From: an uncultured Acidimicrobiales bacterium
GTDB taxonomy: Bacteria > Actinomycetota > Acidimicrobiia > Acidimicrobiales > SZUA-35
Length of the DNA: 64,000 bases
Assembly (NCBI GenBank): GCA_937997485.1
Contig: CALKTH010000009.1
Span: 1-64,000, forward strand
Direction of reading: 5' to 3'
Shown here: in pieces, positions 52,839 to 62,600 of the stretch
Position numbering within the stretch: the first letter of the stretch is position 1
How the letters are laid out: each line of letters begins with the position of its first letter
Position numbers and translations under genes: made by a program
Notes under the pieces: model-generated
The model's input: the letters and a program-made list of their open reading frames with translations, nothing else
Told to the model about the DNA's origin: nothing
Databases searched by the model: none

Positions 52839-53645
52839 GTGCCTTTCATCACCGTGCATGCCAACACCGAACGCGAGCTCGAGGTGTACTACGAGATCCA
52901 CGGCAGCGGCCCACCGCTCGTCAACATCAGCGGAACCGGCGCTGACTTGCGTCAGTCACTCCCCCACCGCTCGCCGTTCAACAAGGCCTTCACCACACTC
53001 CACTTCGATCAGCGAGGTCTCGGACAGACGGGAAAGCCCGACGGCCCCTACTCAATGACGATGTACGCCGACGACGTCGCTGCCCTCATGGACTCACTTG
53101 GATGGGAGCGAGCCCACGTCGTAGGCACCAGTTTTGGCGGCATGGTTGCCCAGCACGTGTCACTCCGACATGCCGAGCGCGTCGAGCGGCTCGTGTTGTG
53201 CTGCACGTCCGCTGGAGGGATCTCGCCGTCGTTCCCCATTCACACGCTTCGGCCACTCGACGTCGAGGCTCGCATCGAGCTCCAGCTCGGCCTGTACGAC
53301 TGCCGCTGGGACCCGGGCCGCGACGATCCGATCCCGGGATTCGGACGTTTCTACGACATCATGATCGATCGCATGCGGACCGAGCTCGACGGCGACGCGC
53401 ACCGAGGCTTGACGCTGCAGGTCGATGCGAGGGCCGACCACGACGTGGTTGCCCGCCTGGGACGCATCGGCTGTCCCACGCTCGTCTGTGCTGGCGAGCA
53501 CGACGACATGGCTCCGCTCGCGAACAGCACGTTGCTGGCCGAACGCATTCCTCGTGCCGAGCTCCGAGTGTTCGACGGGGGGCACTTCTTTCCCCTGCAG
53601 GACCGCGCGGCTTTCCCCGCCATGATTGAGTTTCTTCAGGCCTGA
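52839..53645 (+). CDS. Alpha/beta hydrolase
   Basis: 268 aa, GTG start. Nucleophile Ser98 in GTSFGG, the DQRGLGQT turn near 57-64, Asp in AGEHDDMA near 226, and His in GGHFFPLQD near 250. This is the layout of 3-oxoadipate enol-lactonase and C-C bond hydrolases of the MhpC/CatD group, yet no ring-cleavage gene is near. The substrate is unknown. It is convergent with the acyl-CoA carboxylase gene. Confidence 0.9.
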   Translation: MPFITVHANTERELEVYYEIHGSGPPLVNISGTGADLRQSLPHRSPFNKAFTTLHFDQRGLGQTGKPDGPYSMTMYADDVAALMDSLGWERAHVVGTSFGGMVAQHVSLRHAERVERLVLCCTSAGGISPSFPIHTLRPLDVEARIELQLGLYDCRWDPGRDDPIPGFGRFYDIMIDRMRTELDGDAHRGLTLQVDARADHDVVARLGRIGCPTLVCAGEHDDMAPLANSTLLAERIPRAELRVFDGGHFFPLQDRAAFPAMIEFLQA

Positions 53646-53658
53646 GGCCCGCCAGCGG

Positions 53659-56600
53659 TTACCACGTGTCGATGAACGGTCGGGTTCCCCGACCGGGACG
53701 AGCCGCAGGCTCGCCTCGGAACGCCGTGGTGATCCAGCGCCGAGTCTCAACCGGGTCGATCACGTCGTCGATTTCGAAGTGGTCCGCCATGCTGACGCCC
53801 TTGCCCACCTCGTACATCCGGGCGACGCGGGCCTCGAACTCAGCCAGCCGTTCCGCCGGATCCTCGATCGCCGCCAACTCGTTGCGGTAGCCGAGTTTCA
53901 CTGCGCCCTCGAGCCCCATGCCACCGAACTCACTTGTTGGCCAGGCCACAGTGAAGATCGGTGCCTTGAACCCTCCGCCCGCCATGGCCTGTGCTCCCAG
54001 CCCGTAACCCTTGCGGAGGACAATCGTGCACATGGGGACGGTGAGGTTCGCACCCGTCACGAACATGCGCGCCGCGTGCCGCACGAGCCCGGTCCGCTCC
54101 GCTTCCGGACCGACCATGATCCCTGGGGTGTCGCACAGAGAGACGATCGGGAGCCCGAACGCCTCGCACAGTTGCATGAACCGGGAGGCCTTGTCGGCCC
54201 CGTCCGAGTCGATCGCTCCAGCCAAGTGCACGGGGTTGTTGGCGAGGACGCCGACGGCTCGACCCTCGATCCGAGCCAGTGCCGTGATCATGCCGAGGCC
54301 AAAGTCTCGACGGAGCTCGAGCACCGAGCCGGTGTCGAACAAGTCCTCAATGACCTCCCGCACGTCGTAGATGCGCAGCCGGTTCTCGGGGATGACGTGC
54401 CGAAGCCGTCGCTGATCGGCGACCTCCCAATCAGGAACGTCGCCCTGGAAGTACGAGAGGTACTGCTTGGCGACGCGGACTGCGTCAGCTTCATCGTCGG
54501 CGACGATGTCCACCACACCATTCGTCCGCTGCACATCGAGCGGGCCGACCTCGCTGGGATGGAAGACACCGAGTCCGCCGCCTTCGATCATGGCGGGGCC
54601 ACCCATTCCCACGTTCGAGTCCTTCGTGGCAATGACAACATCGCAGCAGCCAAGGAGTGCGGCATTGCCTGCGAAGGAATACCCGCCGTTGATACCGATC
54701 AGGGGCACCGAGCCACTCAGCTCAGCGAACAGATTGAAGGCCAAACAGTCGAGCCCGGCGACCTGTACTCCGTCGGTGTCTCCCGGCCTTCCTCCGCCGC
54801 CCTCCCCGAAGAGGATGACCGGGAGCGTGCGCTGCCGAGCCAACTCGAAGAGACGGTCCTTCTTCCGATGGTTCTGATGACCCTGCGTTCCGGCCAGCAC
54901 CATGTAGTCGTAGGTCACCACCATGGTTTGCGCTGCGTCACCGAACTGCTCGCCGTTCACTGAGGCAATGCCACCAATGAGTCCGTCACCGGGAGTCTGC
55001 CGAATGAGGTCCTCGAGCGAGCGTCGCTTTCGCTGCGCCGCGACGGTCAGCGGCCCGTACTCGATCATCGAACCGGGATCGATCAGATCGGCAAGGTTCT
55101 CTCGCGCCGTCCGCTTCCCAGATCCGTGACGCTTGGCCACTCGTTCGAGCCGGTTCTCGTCGTAGCCGAAGGCGTGCCGCTCATTCACCTCGGCGAGGTC
55201 GGGACGAATGACGTCGAGGTCGTGAACCGAAACAGAGCTCACGCGCTCGACGGCGGCGTCCCGGTCCGCCTCCATCACGACGAGCCGATGCCCCTCGAAC
55301 ACCGCATCGCCGACCGCAATCGTGACAGCGTTCACTCGCCCCGCATGAGAGGCGGTGATGACGTGCTCCATCTTCATGGCTTCCATGACCAGGAGTTCAT
55401 CGCCTGCTTCAACTCGCTGGCCGACGTCTGCGGAGATCGAGATGACCGTGCCCTGCAGCGGCGCATCGATGGAGACGTGTCCGTCATCAACCGACGGCGC
55501 TGAAGCGACGTCGGCGTCCACTGATGTACGGCCGAGGGCCAAGACCGCCAGGGGGTCGGAACGGTCGATCGAAGCGCCGGCCACTGCGGCGCGGTCGGGC
55601 GAGTCATCACCGGTGTGCGCCGACTGCTGTGCCCTTGCCGCCTGCTCAACGAAGTCGGCACCGCGGCGATCGACGAAGTCCGTCGAGATGCGATTCGAAC
55701 GCACGTCGGCGTCGGCCAGGAGCGCTTGGATGAACTCTCGGTTCGTTTCCACGCCATGCACATCGAGTGCTTCCAGCGCCAACGCCATCCTCGTCAAGGC
55801 GGCGTCGAACGAGGCCGCCTCGTTCGGCCGACGGGCGTGAACAATGACCTTGGCCAACAGGGAGTCGTAGGCGGGCGAAGTGGTGTATCCGGCGTATGCG
55901 TGGGTCTCGATACGAATGCCCGGTCCAGTCGGCAACGCGAAGCGGTCGAGCGTTCCGCCCGTCGGCGAGACCTCGCCATCGGCCTGCATCCGTTCGGTGT
56001 TGATTCGGACTTGTACGGCTTGCCCAACGACGGTTGGCGCCTCGGTCAAGCCGACATCGGCCAGCGAAGCGCCAGCGGCAAGACGGATCTGTGTCTGCAC
56101 CAGGTCGACGCCTGTGACCTCCTCCGTCACGGTGTGTTCCACCTGCACCCGTGGGTTCGCCTCCATGAACACGAACTCATCGTCGGGGCCGACCAAGAAC
56201 TCGATCGTCGCCAGTCCGACAAGCTGGACAGCAGACGCCAAGCGCACCGCGGCCTCGGACAATCCAGACCTCAGCTCGGAGGAAAGGTTGGGTGCCGGCG
56301 CGTACTCCACGATCTTTTGGCGGCGTCGTTGTAGTGAGCACTCCCGCTCGTGAAGCGACATCACGGCATTGCCGTCCCCGACCACCTGGATCTCGATGTG
56401 CCGTGCCGGTTCGATGAGCGATTCGGCGTAGACGTCAGAGCTTCCGAAGGCGCTCAATGACTCCGATTGGCAGCGCTCGAACGCTGCTCCGACATCCTCA
56501 CCCGGTCGCACACTCCGCATACCTCGCCCGCCGCCACCGTGCGCCGCCTTGAGCATGGTCGGACCATTCGCTGCCACGAAGTCGGCCGCAGCATCTCCGT

Positions 56601-57042
56601 CGGCCAAGACCGCCGATCGCGTGCTGGTCGGCACATCCACACGGTCGGCCAGGCGCAGCGCGCGGGTCTTGTCGCCCAACTCCGAGAGCGCTTCAGGTGC
56701 CGGACCAATGAAAGCAATGCCGGCTTCCTTGCACGCAGCGGCGAAGTCGGCGTTCTCACTCAGGAATCCGTAGCCGGGATGGATCGCGTCGCACTTGGCG
56801 GCCTGAGCGGCGGCGATGATCGCGTCAGCATCCAGATACGCGCCAGCACCTCGCCCTGGCAGCTCGACCTGCTGATCCGCAACTTCGAGGTGCAGGCACT
56901 GAGCATCGTCGGCTGGGCCAACGGCGACGGTCTCGATGCCCAGCTCGGCTGACGCTCGAAGAACTCGGCACGCGATCTCGGCCCGGTTGGCAACGAGGAT
57001 CCGGTGGAACGGTGCAGTTGTCGGAAGCGATTGGTCCGTCAT
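53659..57042 (-). CDS. Single-chain biotin-dependent acyl-CoA carboxylase
   Basis: 1127 aa from ATG 57042. Biotin carboxylase lies at about 10-460 (ATP-grasp HGGGGRGMR, ECSLQRRRQK, EANPRVQVEHTVTEE). The biotin carrier has EAMKMEH with biotinyl Lys557. The carboxyltransferase fills about 615-1127 with both beta and alpha halves (GGGGRPGD, LCDTPGIMVG, AGGGFKAP). All domains are in one protein, in the order BC-BCCP-CT. Such chains act on acetyl-, propionyl- or longer acyl-CoA; the substrate residue cannot be judged here. No epsilon subunit adjoins it. Confidence 0.92.
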   Translation of the reverse strand: MTDQSLPTTAPFHRILVANRAEIACRVLRASAELGIETVAVGPADDAQCLHLEVADQQVELPGRGAGAYLDADAIIAAAQAAKCDAIHPGYGFLSENADFAAACKEAGIAFIGPAPEALSELGDKTRALRLADRVDVPTSTRSAVLADGDAAADFVAANGPTMLKAAHGGGGRGMRSVRPGEDVGAAFERCQSESLSAFGSSDVYAESLIEPARHIEIQVVGDGNAVMSLHERECSLQRRRQKIVEYAPAPNLSSELRSGLSEAAVRLASAVQLVGLATIEFLVGPDDEFVFMEANPRVQVEHTVTEEVTGVDLVQTQIRLAAGASLADVGLTEAPTVVGQAVQVRINTERMQADGEVSPTGGTLDRFALPTGPGIRIETHAYAGYTTSPAYDSLLAKVIVHARRPNEAASFDAALTRMALALEALDVHGVETNREFIQALLADADVRSNRISTDFVDRRGADFVEQAARAQQSAHTGDDSPDRAAVAGASIDRSDPLAVLALGRTSVDADVASAPSVDDGHVSIDAPLQGTVISISADVGQRVEAGDELLVMEAMKMEHVITASHAGRVNAVTIAVGDAVFEGHRLVVMEADRDAAVERVSSVSVHDLDVIRPDLAEVNERHAFGYDENRLERVAKRHGSGKRTARENLADLIDPGSMIEYGPLTVAAQRKRRSLEDLIRQTPGDGLIGGIASVNGEQFGDAAQTMVVTYDYMVLAGTQGHQNHRKKDRLFELARQRTLPVILFGEGGGGRPGDTDGVQVAGLDCLAFNLFAELSGSVPLIGINGGYSFAGNAALLGCCDVVIATKDSNVGMGGPAMIEGGGLGVFHPSEVGPLDVQRTNGVVDIVADDEADAVRVAKQYLSYFQGDVPDWEVADQRRLRHVIPENRLRIYDVREVIEDLFDTGSVLELRRDFGLGMITALARIEGRAVGVLANNPVHLAGAIDSDGADKASRFMQLCEAFGLPIVSLCDTPGIMVGPEAERTGLVRHAARMFVTGANLTVPMCTIVLRKGYGLGAQAMAGGGFKAPIFTVAWPTSEFGGMGLEGAVKLGYRNELAAIEDPAERLAEFEARVARMYEVGKGVSMADHFEIDDVIDPVETRRWITTAFRGEPAARPGRGTRPFIDTW

Positions 57043-57134
57043 CCCGGGATTCTTCACCAGGACCGGTCCCGGCACCAGACGGCGGACGAGTTCGCATGCC
57101 TCCACCGGGACGAAACGCCTGCTCTACTCGGGCC

Positions 57135-57479
57135 TCAGCGCAGGTCGATGACGTCGTTGTCGGCCGTCGTGCCCTGGTCTCGAAGATCAATGGTGAGTCC
57201 CAGAAGCCGAGGCCGGACGACGATCTGCCACAGGAGCAGGTAGTAGAGCCCAACAGAGATCGAGATGAAGAGCCGTAGCAGCGTCTGCAACGAGTCGCCG
57301 CTCTGAATCGCTTGGCCGGTCCACCATGCGCCCATCGCCACCGACCCGAGGAGGCCAGACCAGACGAAGCCAGCCCATGCCCATCCCCTGACGCCGTAGC
57401 GACGACGTGCCGTGGGGGCCGCTGATCGGGCCGCAACTCGTGCCACTCGCTCCAATTGATCCGCATCCACGCCTGACAC
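57135..57479 (-). CDS. Small two-helix membrane protein of unknown function
   Basis: 114 aa. A basic N-terminal tail precedes two membrane helices (about 33-53 and 66-88). The C-terminal tail is acidic and ends TADNDVIDLR. No family is recognised. It sits 92 bases upstream of the carboxylase gene on the same strand and diverges from the YciI gene. Confidence 0.7.
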   Translation of the reverse strand: MSGVDADQLERVARVAARSAAPTARRRYGVRGWAWAGFVWSGLLGSVAMGAWWTGQAIQSGDSLQTLLRLFISISVGLYYLLLWQIVVRPRLLGLTIDLRDQGTTADNDVIDLR

Positions 57480-57636
57480 CGTAGATGCCGGTCATACGCG
57501 CTCTGCAGAGACAACCTGCCCACGCCTGGCGTTGCGGGAGCTTTCACCCAGCCCTCGAGTCATCGACAAAGAAGAACCCCAGGTGTGCGTGCGCTCGGAG
57601 AGGACACTCACCGATTTGGGCAATACGGTTCCCGGC

Positions 57637-57918
57637 ATGCTGTTTCTGATTCACGCCGAAGACAAGCCCGACTCCGTCGAACTCCGCATGGTGACCCGTC
57701 CCACGCACCTCGAATACATGGCACCTTTCGATATCCGTGTCGGCGGCCCGCTCGTCAACGAGAACGGTGACATGGCCGGCTCGTGCCTCATCATCGAAGC
57801 GGAGGACCTTGCTGCCGCTCAATCGTTCGCCGAGAACGATCCGTACAACAAGGCGGGACTCTTCGAGCGCGTAAGCATCACCGAGTTCAAGGCCATCACC
57901 TGGCCAGGCAACGACTGA
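57637..57918 (+). CDS. YciI-family small protein
   Basis: 93 aa from ATG 57637; an open frame from 57532 lacks a signal and begins before the family motif. YciI proteins have a ferredoxin-like fold; the motif RPTHLEYM (about 21-28), the GPL and ENDPYNKAGLFERVSI stretch (65-80) and the closing ITEFK are typical, with His24 and Asp at the putative active site. The role is unknown, possibly dehalogenation or an isomerase-like step. It is followed after 44 bases by the metallo-beta-lactamase-fold gene. Confidence 0.85.
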   Translation: MLFLIHAEDKPDSVELRMVTRPTHLEYMAPFDIRVGGPLVNENGDMAGSCLIIEAEDLAAAQSFAENDPYNKAGLFERVSITEFKAITWPGND

Positions 57919-57962
57919 CCACACGTCAGAGCGAGAAGACCAGAACGAGTAGCGTCACGGAG

Positions 57963-58580
57963 ATGGATATGGACTCAACCCTGCACTGGAACGACACCGA
58001 CGTCGAGGTCCACAAGGTCGTTGTCGGGCCGTACGACAACAACGTGTTCGTGATCCGGTGCCGGCACACCGGCGAGGCCGTGATGCTCGACGCAGCGAAT
58101 GAACACGAGATGCTGCTCGACCTGTGCCGCACTCTGGGCGTCCGCACCGTGCTCGAAACTCACGGCCATTGGGACCACATCCAGGCCGTGCCTGCCGTTC
58201 GGGATGCTGGCTTCGAGGTCGGCGTCACTGCCGCCGACGCGGAGATGCTCCCGAGCTACGACTACATCCTGGAAGATGACCAGATGATCACGGTCGGCAA
58301 GGCAAAACTGCACACGATCATCACCCCGGGGCACACGCCAGGATCGATCTGCTTCAAGCTGGTGGACAAGCCGCTGCTGTTCACTGGCGACACGCTGTTC
58401 CCCGGAGGCCCTGGTGCCACCAAGTGGGAGTACTCAAGCTTCGACACGATCATCGAGTCGATTGACCGCCGGCTGTTTCCGTATGCACCCGACACCATCG
58501 TCTTGCCGGGGCACGGCGACGACACCACGATCGGCGCCGAACGTCCGAGCCTGCAGACCTGGGTCGACCGGGGCTGGTAG
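57963..58580 (+). CDS. Metallo-beta-lactamase-fold hydrolase (glyoxalase II-like)
   Basis: 205 aa from ATG 57963; ATG 57969, six bases after GGAG, is equally likely. The zinc signature is THGHWDH (66-72), a second His lies in TPGHTPG near 121, Asp in FTGDTLF near 141, and the last His in LPGHGDDT near 181. The pattern is that of GloB-like thioesterases, although the actinobacterial substrate is often a mycothiol ester. A strong hairpin follows the stop. Confidence 0.9.
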   Translation: MDMDSTLHWNDTDVEVHKVVVGPYDNNVFVIRCRHTGEAVMLDAANEHEMLLDLCRTLGVRTVLETHGHWDHIQAVPAVRDAGFEVGVTAADAEMLPSYDYILEDDQMITVGKAKLHTIITPGHTPGSICFKLVDKPLLFTGDTLFPGGPGATKWEYSSFDTIIESIDRRLFPYAPDTIVLPGHGDDTTIGAERPSLQTWVDRGW

Positions 58581-58591
58581 CCTGCTTCATC

Positions 58592-58618
58592 GGTGACACG
58601 TCATGTGGACGTGTCACC
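58592..58618 (+). terminator. Perfect 11-bp hairpin
   Basis: GGTGACACGTC pairs with GACGTGTCACC around ATGTG, 12 bases past the stop of the metallo-hydrolase gene. It has no T-run, but the stem is long and it fits a rho-independent or palindromic terminator ahead of the MFS gene. Confidence 0.8.
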
Positions 58619-58696
58619 TGAACACGTTGGTTTGAGAGTCGAAAGAACTGCACACTCGGCATCTTGACGACCCAGCGCTCAACGAACACACACGAC

Positions 58697-59923
58697 ATGT
58701 CGCTCGACGGCACGGCCCGAGATGCCCTGGCCGTCACGGCGTTTCGTCGAGTGTTCTTTGCGTCACTCGCTTCGAGCACCGGACGATGGATGCAAAACGT
58801 CGTCCTCGGCGCCTTTGCCTGGGAGTTCACAAAGAGTCCGAGCTTCACCACGCTGGTGATCTTCGCTCAGCTGTTTCCGTTGCTGACGCTCAGCATCGTG
58901 GGCGGCTCCTTGGCTGATTCGGTCGATCGACGAAAACTGCTGGTTCTCACGCAGTCATGGCAAGCCCTCTGGGGTCTGGTCCTTGCCTGGCAAGTCTGGG
59001 ACGGAGAGATCACACGGCCGTTGTTGCTGCTCATCGTCTTCATGACCGGACTCGGTCAGGCATTGTTCGCGCCTGCCTTCACCTCGGTGCTCCCAAGCCT
59101 TGTTGGTCGAGAGAACCTCACCGCCGCCATCTCGTTGAACTCGATGCAGGTGAACGGCAGCCGAGTCGTCGGACCGGTGCTGGGAACGGCGCTGTTGCCG
59201 ATCATCGGCATCGGCGGCGTGTTCCTCGTGAACTCGGCGACCTACCTGTTCGTGATCATCGCCCTGGCCACCGTCGCCCTCCCGCCGGTGACCACCCGAA
59301 CCCTCTCAGCCGCCGATCGTCTACTCGGCGGCCTTCGCGTGGCCAGAAAGGTCGAACAGGTCCAGCGCCCGCTGGCGATCATGACCCTGTTCTCTCTGTT
59401 CTGCCTTCCGTTCATCGGCTTGCTTCCCGTCATCGCTGGGCTCCACCTCAACGTGGATGCCGACAGCGCGACCTACGGCTGGATGTACGCCGCGTTCGGG
59501 GTCGGGGCCTTCGGCGGGGCTGCCGCAGCGGGAACCATTCTTCTTCGAGTGCCAAAGGAGCAGATTGTTCGCGGCTCGCTCGTGATGTTTGCCCTCTCGC
59601 TGACAGTGCTTGCCGTCATCCGTGACGTTGTATTGGCGTACCCAACGCTCTTCTTCGTGGGGTTGTTCTATTTCGTGATGCCCACAGCGCTCAGTACGTT
59701 CCTCCAACAACATCTCGAAGACTCCATTCGCGGCCGGGTGATGGCGCTCTGGGTCATCTCGTTCGGCGGCGTCATCTCCATCACGAACCTGCTGTCGGGC
59801 AAGATCGTTGAACTCACGTCACTCACGGCCGTGCTGTGTGCTGGCGCCGTTGTTGCTGCCGGGATGGGCATCTTCATCCGCTTGGTCCCGGGTCCCAGCG
59901 TCGGCGATGAGGTGTTGGTCTAG
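58697..59923 (+). CDS. MFS transporter, DHA3/EntS-like
   Basis: 408 aa from ATG 58697; TTG 58664 is possible but weaker. Twelve membrane helices; loop SLADSVDRRKLL after helix 2 carries the MFS motif. The SSTGRWMQNVVLGAFAWEFT start and the GLGQALFAPAFTSVLPSLV segment are like enterobactin/macrolide efflux proteins. It is convergent with the large secreted protein, with 24 bases between stops. Confidence 0.9.
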   Translation: MSLDGTARDALAVTAFRRVFFASLASSTGRWMQNVVLGAFAWEFTKSPSFTTLVIFAQLFPLLTLSIVGGSLADSVDRRKLLVLTQSWQALWGLVLAWQVWDGEITRPLLLLIVFMTGLGQALFAPAFTSVLPSLVGRENLTAAISLNSMQVNGSRVVGPVLGTALLPIIGIGGVFLVNSATYLFVIIALATVALPPVTTRTLSAADRLLGGLRVARKVEQVQRPLAIMTLFSLFCLPFIGLLPVIAGLHLNVDADSATYGWMYAAFGVGAFGGAAAAGTILLRVPKEQIVRGSLVMFALSLTVLAVIRDVVLAYPTLFFVGLFYFVMPTALSTFLQQHLEDSIRGRVMALWVISFGGVISITNLLSGKIVELTSLTAVLCAGAVVAAGMGIFIRLVPGPSVGDEVLV

Positions 59924-59947
59924 CTCCTGCGCTGCGGTGAGCGCCCG

Positions 59948-62407
59948 CTACCCGATGATGGGCGGCGCACAGATCGTACTGTCGGACCACACGCCGTCTG
60001 CTCCCCGTGCCTGCACGGAGTAGACGTGGCTTTGGCCTGAGCGGAGCGAGTCGGTGAACGTCGTGCCCTGGACCAGCCCCCGCCAGAACGTGTTCCCACC
60101 ATCCACCGAGCGGAAGACCCGGTAGTCGGTGGCGTTTGGCGAGGCAGCCCAGGTGATCTCACCGGAGCCACCAACAACCGCAGCCGAGCACGATGCCGGC
60201 GCTGCGACCGGGCCGCCGCCACCTCCAGCGGTCAACGGAGGATTGCAGTCGGTGAACGCGCTCCACACGCCGTTGTCGCCTCGAGCTTGCACCCGATACT
60301 GGTGGCTGCCCGTTGTTCGCAACGTGTCGTCGAAGGTCGTGGCCGAGACTCTGCCTCGCCAGAAGAATGTGCCACCATCGATCGAGCGATACACCCGATA
60401 GTCGACGGCCGTGGGGGAGGCATCCCAGCTGATGGTGGCGTCCACGTCGCTGTTGCTCGCCGTGCACGTTGCCGGCTGAGGTGCATCACCGGTGCCGCCA
60501 CCAGCGGGATCCAGGGCGGGCGAGCAGTTGGTGAAGTCACTCCACACCCCGCTCTCGCCCCGGGCCTGCACGCGATACTGGTGGCTGCCGGTTGGCCGCA
60601 AGGTGTCATCCAACGAGAGCGTGGTCACTCTGCCGCGCCAGAAGAACGTGCCACCATCGATCGAGCGATACACCCGGTAGTCGTCGGCCCCGGCCGAGGC
60701 AGCCCAAGAAATCGTCGCGTTCACGCCGTCGTTCGTTGCGGCGCAGGTCGCCGGCGCAGCAACGTCATCAACGGGTGCGTCGGTGAGATCGATGGGCGGC
60801 TGGCATGGTGTCAGCGCACTGAGCACGTTGGTCTGATATTTGGCTTGCACGAAGTACTCGTTGACCGCGTTGTCAACACCGTTCTCGACGAACTGGGCGC
60901 CTGGAGCCGAGACTCGACCTCGCCAGGCCGTGTTCCCGCTGTTCACGCTACGTCGAATGACCACGTCAGTGGCAAAGGCCGGAACCGTCCAGTTGACCGT
61001 GATCTCGGTGCCGTTCGCCGAGGTCGTGCAGGACACTGGCGCGGGAGGGCTCGGGTTGGGCTGGGGATCGGGACCGGCACCGCCGGTGTCACACACCCGA
61101 ACAAGGTCTCGGGCGGGGTCTTGATTCCCGATCGGACCAACCTGGCTGATGCCACCGGTCAGCCAGAGGCAGCCGTCGCTGGCCACGGCCATGCCGAAGC
61201 CGCCGGCATTGCCCGACATGTAGGGGTTGAAGCTCTGGATCCGTTCGCCGGTGTTGACGTTGTACGCGGCGACGGCGCTGACCGAGCCGGTCTTGTCGCC
61301 ATCGGGGAACTGGCTGTCGAAGAAGATGGTCTCGTCGTCGGTCAGGTGAGAACCCCAGAAGTGGCCCGCGGCGTAGATGCGATTGCCGACCTGCTCGATC
61401 TCCTGATACTCACCGCCTCGCCGGTTGCAATCCGCCTGCTGGTCGAGGTCGCAACCCGTGAAGTGCATGAGATCCATTGAGAGGTCGGACTCATCGAGAA
61501 TGAACAAGGCGTGCTGTTCGCCGCCCACCCAGATCTGTCCCTGCGTCGTGGCCACCACGTCGTACAGGCGGTAGAAGTTCGAGCAGCCTACGCAGGTGTT
61601 GTACGGAATCGTCGAACGACCCCGCAGGACGGCGCCGGTCGTATTGGAGACGGCGGCGAATCCGTCGGTGTTGGAGACGCCATCGACGTCACGGAACCAA
61701 CCAGCGAGATAGACCTCGTTGTTGGTCTTGCTGACGGAAACTCCCCACACGGCGCCGTCGTTGGCGTCGGGGAGCCAGTTCCAATCGATAGCACCAGTGG
61801 TCGGGTTCATGCGGATCGCTCCACCCACAGCCTGCGGGTTGCCGCCGTCAGACGCCGTGGTGAAGTTGCCGACCACGTAGAGCCAGCCGTCCGGTTCGAG
61901 GCGAATGTCACGCACAACCGAGCTTCCGCCGTAGACGCGAGTATCGAACCCAGGCCAGGCATCGCCGGTCTCCGGATCGATCTTCATCAGTGCGCCGCGC
62001 TGCACCCCGTTCCAGGTGCCCATCTCTCCACCGACGTACACACCACCATCGCCGACGGTCTCGAGCGCAAGCACCGCTCCCCCGCTCTGGGGTCGCCACC
62101 ACGGCAAGAACTGCCCGGTGCCGGCATCGAAGGCCGCGATCCACGGCTGATTGATCGTCTGTCCACCGTTGGTGACGTCTTGGAACTTCCCGCCGACGAG
62201 CATGGCTCCGCCGGACTGCTCCGTGGCCCACCCAAGCGCGGCCCATCGATCGATGTTGTTGGTAGCCCCTGCTCGCGCCAAGCCCCAAGACGTCTGTTGA
62301 GGAGCGTCGATCTCGGCATCGACAGGAGAAGACTCCAGCAAAACAGTTGTTCCAAAGGCTGAAGCGGCAACCAGAAGCCATGCGATGCACAGCCACCTGA
62401 ACTTCAT
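59948..62407 (-). CDS. Large secreted protein with propeller-like N-domain and fibronectin-like repeats
   Basis: 819 aa from ATG 62407; the longer frame to 62485 adds no signal. A signal peptide covers residues 1-27. The first 430 residues contain repeats of the type GGxFxxVxG, FDAGTGQFLPWWRP and FNPYMSG, like delta-60/PQQ-type propellers. Four C-terminal modules (about 475-819; WAASPNATDYRVFRSVDGG and related) look like fibronectin type III domains, each with a tryptophan and paired Cys. It is probably an extracellular adhesin or sugar-binding protein. It diverges from sufC. Confidence 0.82.
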   Translation of the reverse strand: MKFRWLCIAWLLVAASAFGTTVLLESSPVDAEIDAPQQTSWGLARAGATNNIDRWAALGWATEQSGGAMLVGGKFQDVTNGGQTINQPWIAAFDAGTGQFLPWWRPQSGGAVLALETVGDGGVYVGGEMGTWNGVQRGALMKIDPETGDAWPGFDTRVYGGSSVVRDIRLEPDGWLYVVGNFTTASDGGNPQAVGGAIRMNPTTGAIDWNWLPDANDGAVWGVSVSKTNNEVYLAGWFRDVDGVSNTDGFAAVSNTTGAVLRGRSTIPYNTCVGCSNFYRLYDVVATTQGQIWVGGEQHALFILDESDLSMDLMHFTGCDLDQQADCNRRGGEYQEIEQVGNRIYAAGHFWGSHLTDDETIFFDSQFPDGDKTGSVSAVAAYNVNTGERIQSFNPYMSGNAGGFGMAVASDGCLWLTGGISQVGPIGNQDPARDLVRVCDTGGAGPDPQPNPSPPAPVSCTTSANGTEITVNWTVPAFATDVVIRRSVNSGNTAWRGRVSAPGAQFVENGVDNAVNEYFVQAKYQTNVLSALTPCQPPIDLTDAPVDDVAAPATCAATNDGVNATISWAASAGADDYRVYRSIDGGTFFWRGRVTTLSLDDTLRPTGSHQYRVQARGESGVWSDFTNCSPALDPAGGGTGDAPQPATCTASNSDVDATISWDASPTAVDYRVYRSIDGGTFFWRGRVSATTFDDTLRTTGSHQYRVQARGDNGVWSAFTDCNPPLTAGGGGGPVAAPASCSAAVVGGSGEITWAASPNATDYRVFRSVDGGNTFWRGLVQGTTFTDSLRSGQSHVYSVQARGADGVWSDSTICAPPIIG
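60190..60760. repeat. Two near-identical 279-base repeats in the secreted protein gene
   Basis: The run GATACTGGTGGCTGCC starts at 60295 and again at 60574, so the period is 279 bases, and long stretches around it (for example CGCCAGAAGAA-GTGCCACCATC) are almost unchanged. The repeats encode the second and third fibronectin-like modules. The high DNA identity points to recent duplication or gene conversion. Confidence 0.85.
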
Positions 62408-62550
62408 TGGACAAGATGATAGGCGAAGCCCAGTGCAGGCGTCGTGTCGAGATGTACCCAGTCGGCATTCTTCCTCCTGGGTCAACCAGTCCGAGCCACG
62501 ATGCAGGTAAGAGACAACAGCCGCTGTGACGCGTGTTGAGCGCGAGATGA

Positions 62551-62576
62551 TGTCGTGAATTTCTCGTCACACGACA
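62551..62576. promoter_or_regulatory. Inverted repeat upstream of sufC
   Basis: TGTCGTG (62551-62557) and CACGACA (62570-62576) form perfect 7-base arms with a 12-base spacer, about 25 bases upstream of the sufC -10 element. A Fe-S-responsive repressor such as SufR or IscR is the obvious candidate, but the arms do not clearly match a published site I can cite. Confidence 0.4.
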
Positions 62577-62600
62577 TTTCTCCTATGCGTGTAGTGCAAT

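Noticed and set aside
53626-54963. 445-aa plus-strand frame
   Set aside because: Antisense to the carboxyltransferase part of the acyl-CoA carboxylase, where all expected motifs are present on the minus strand.
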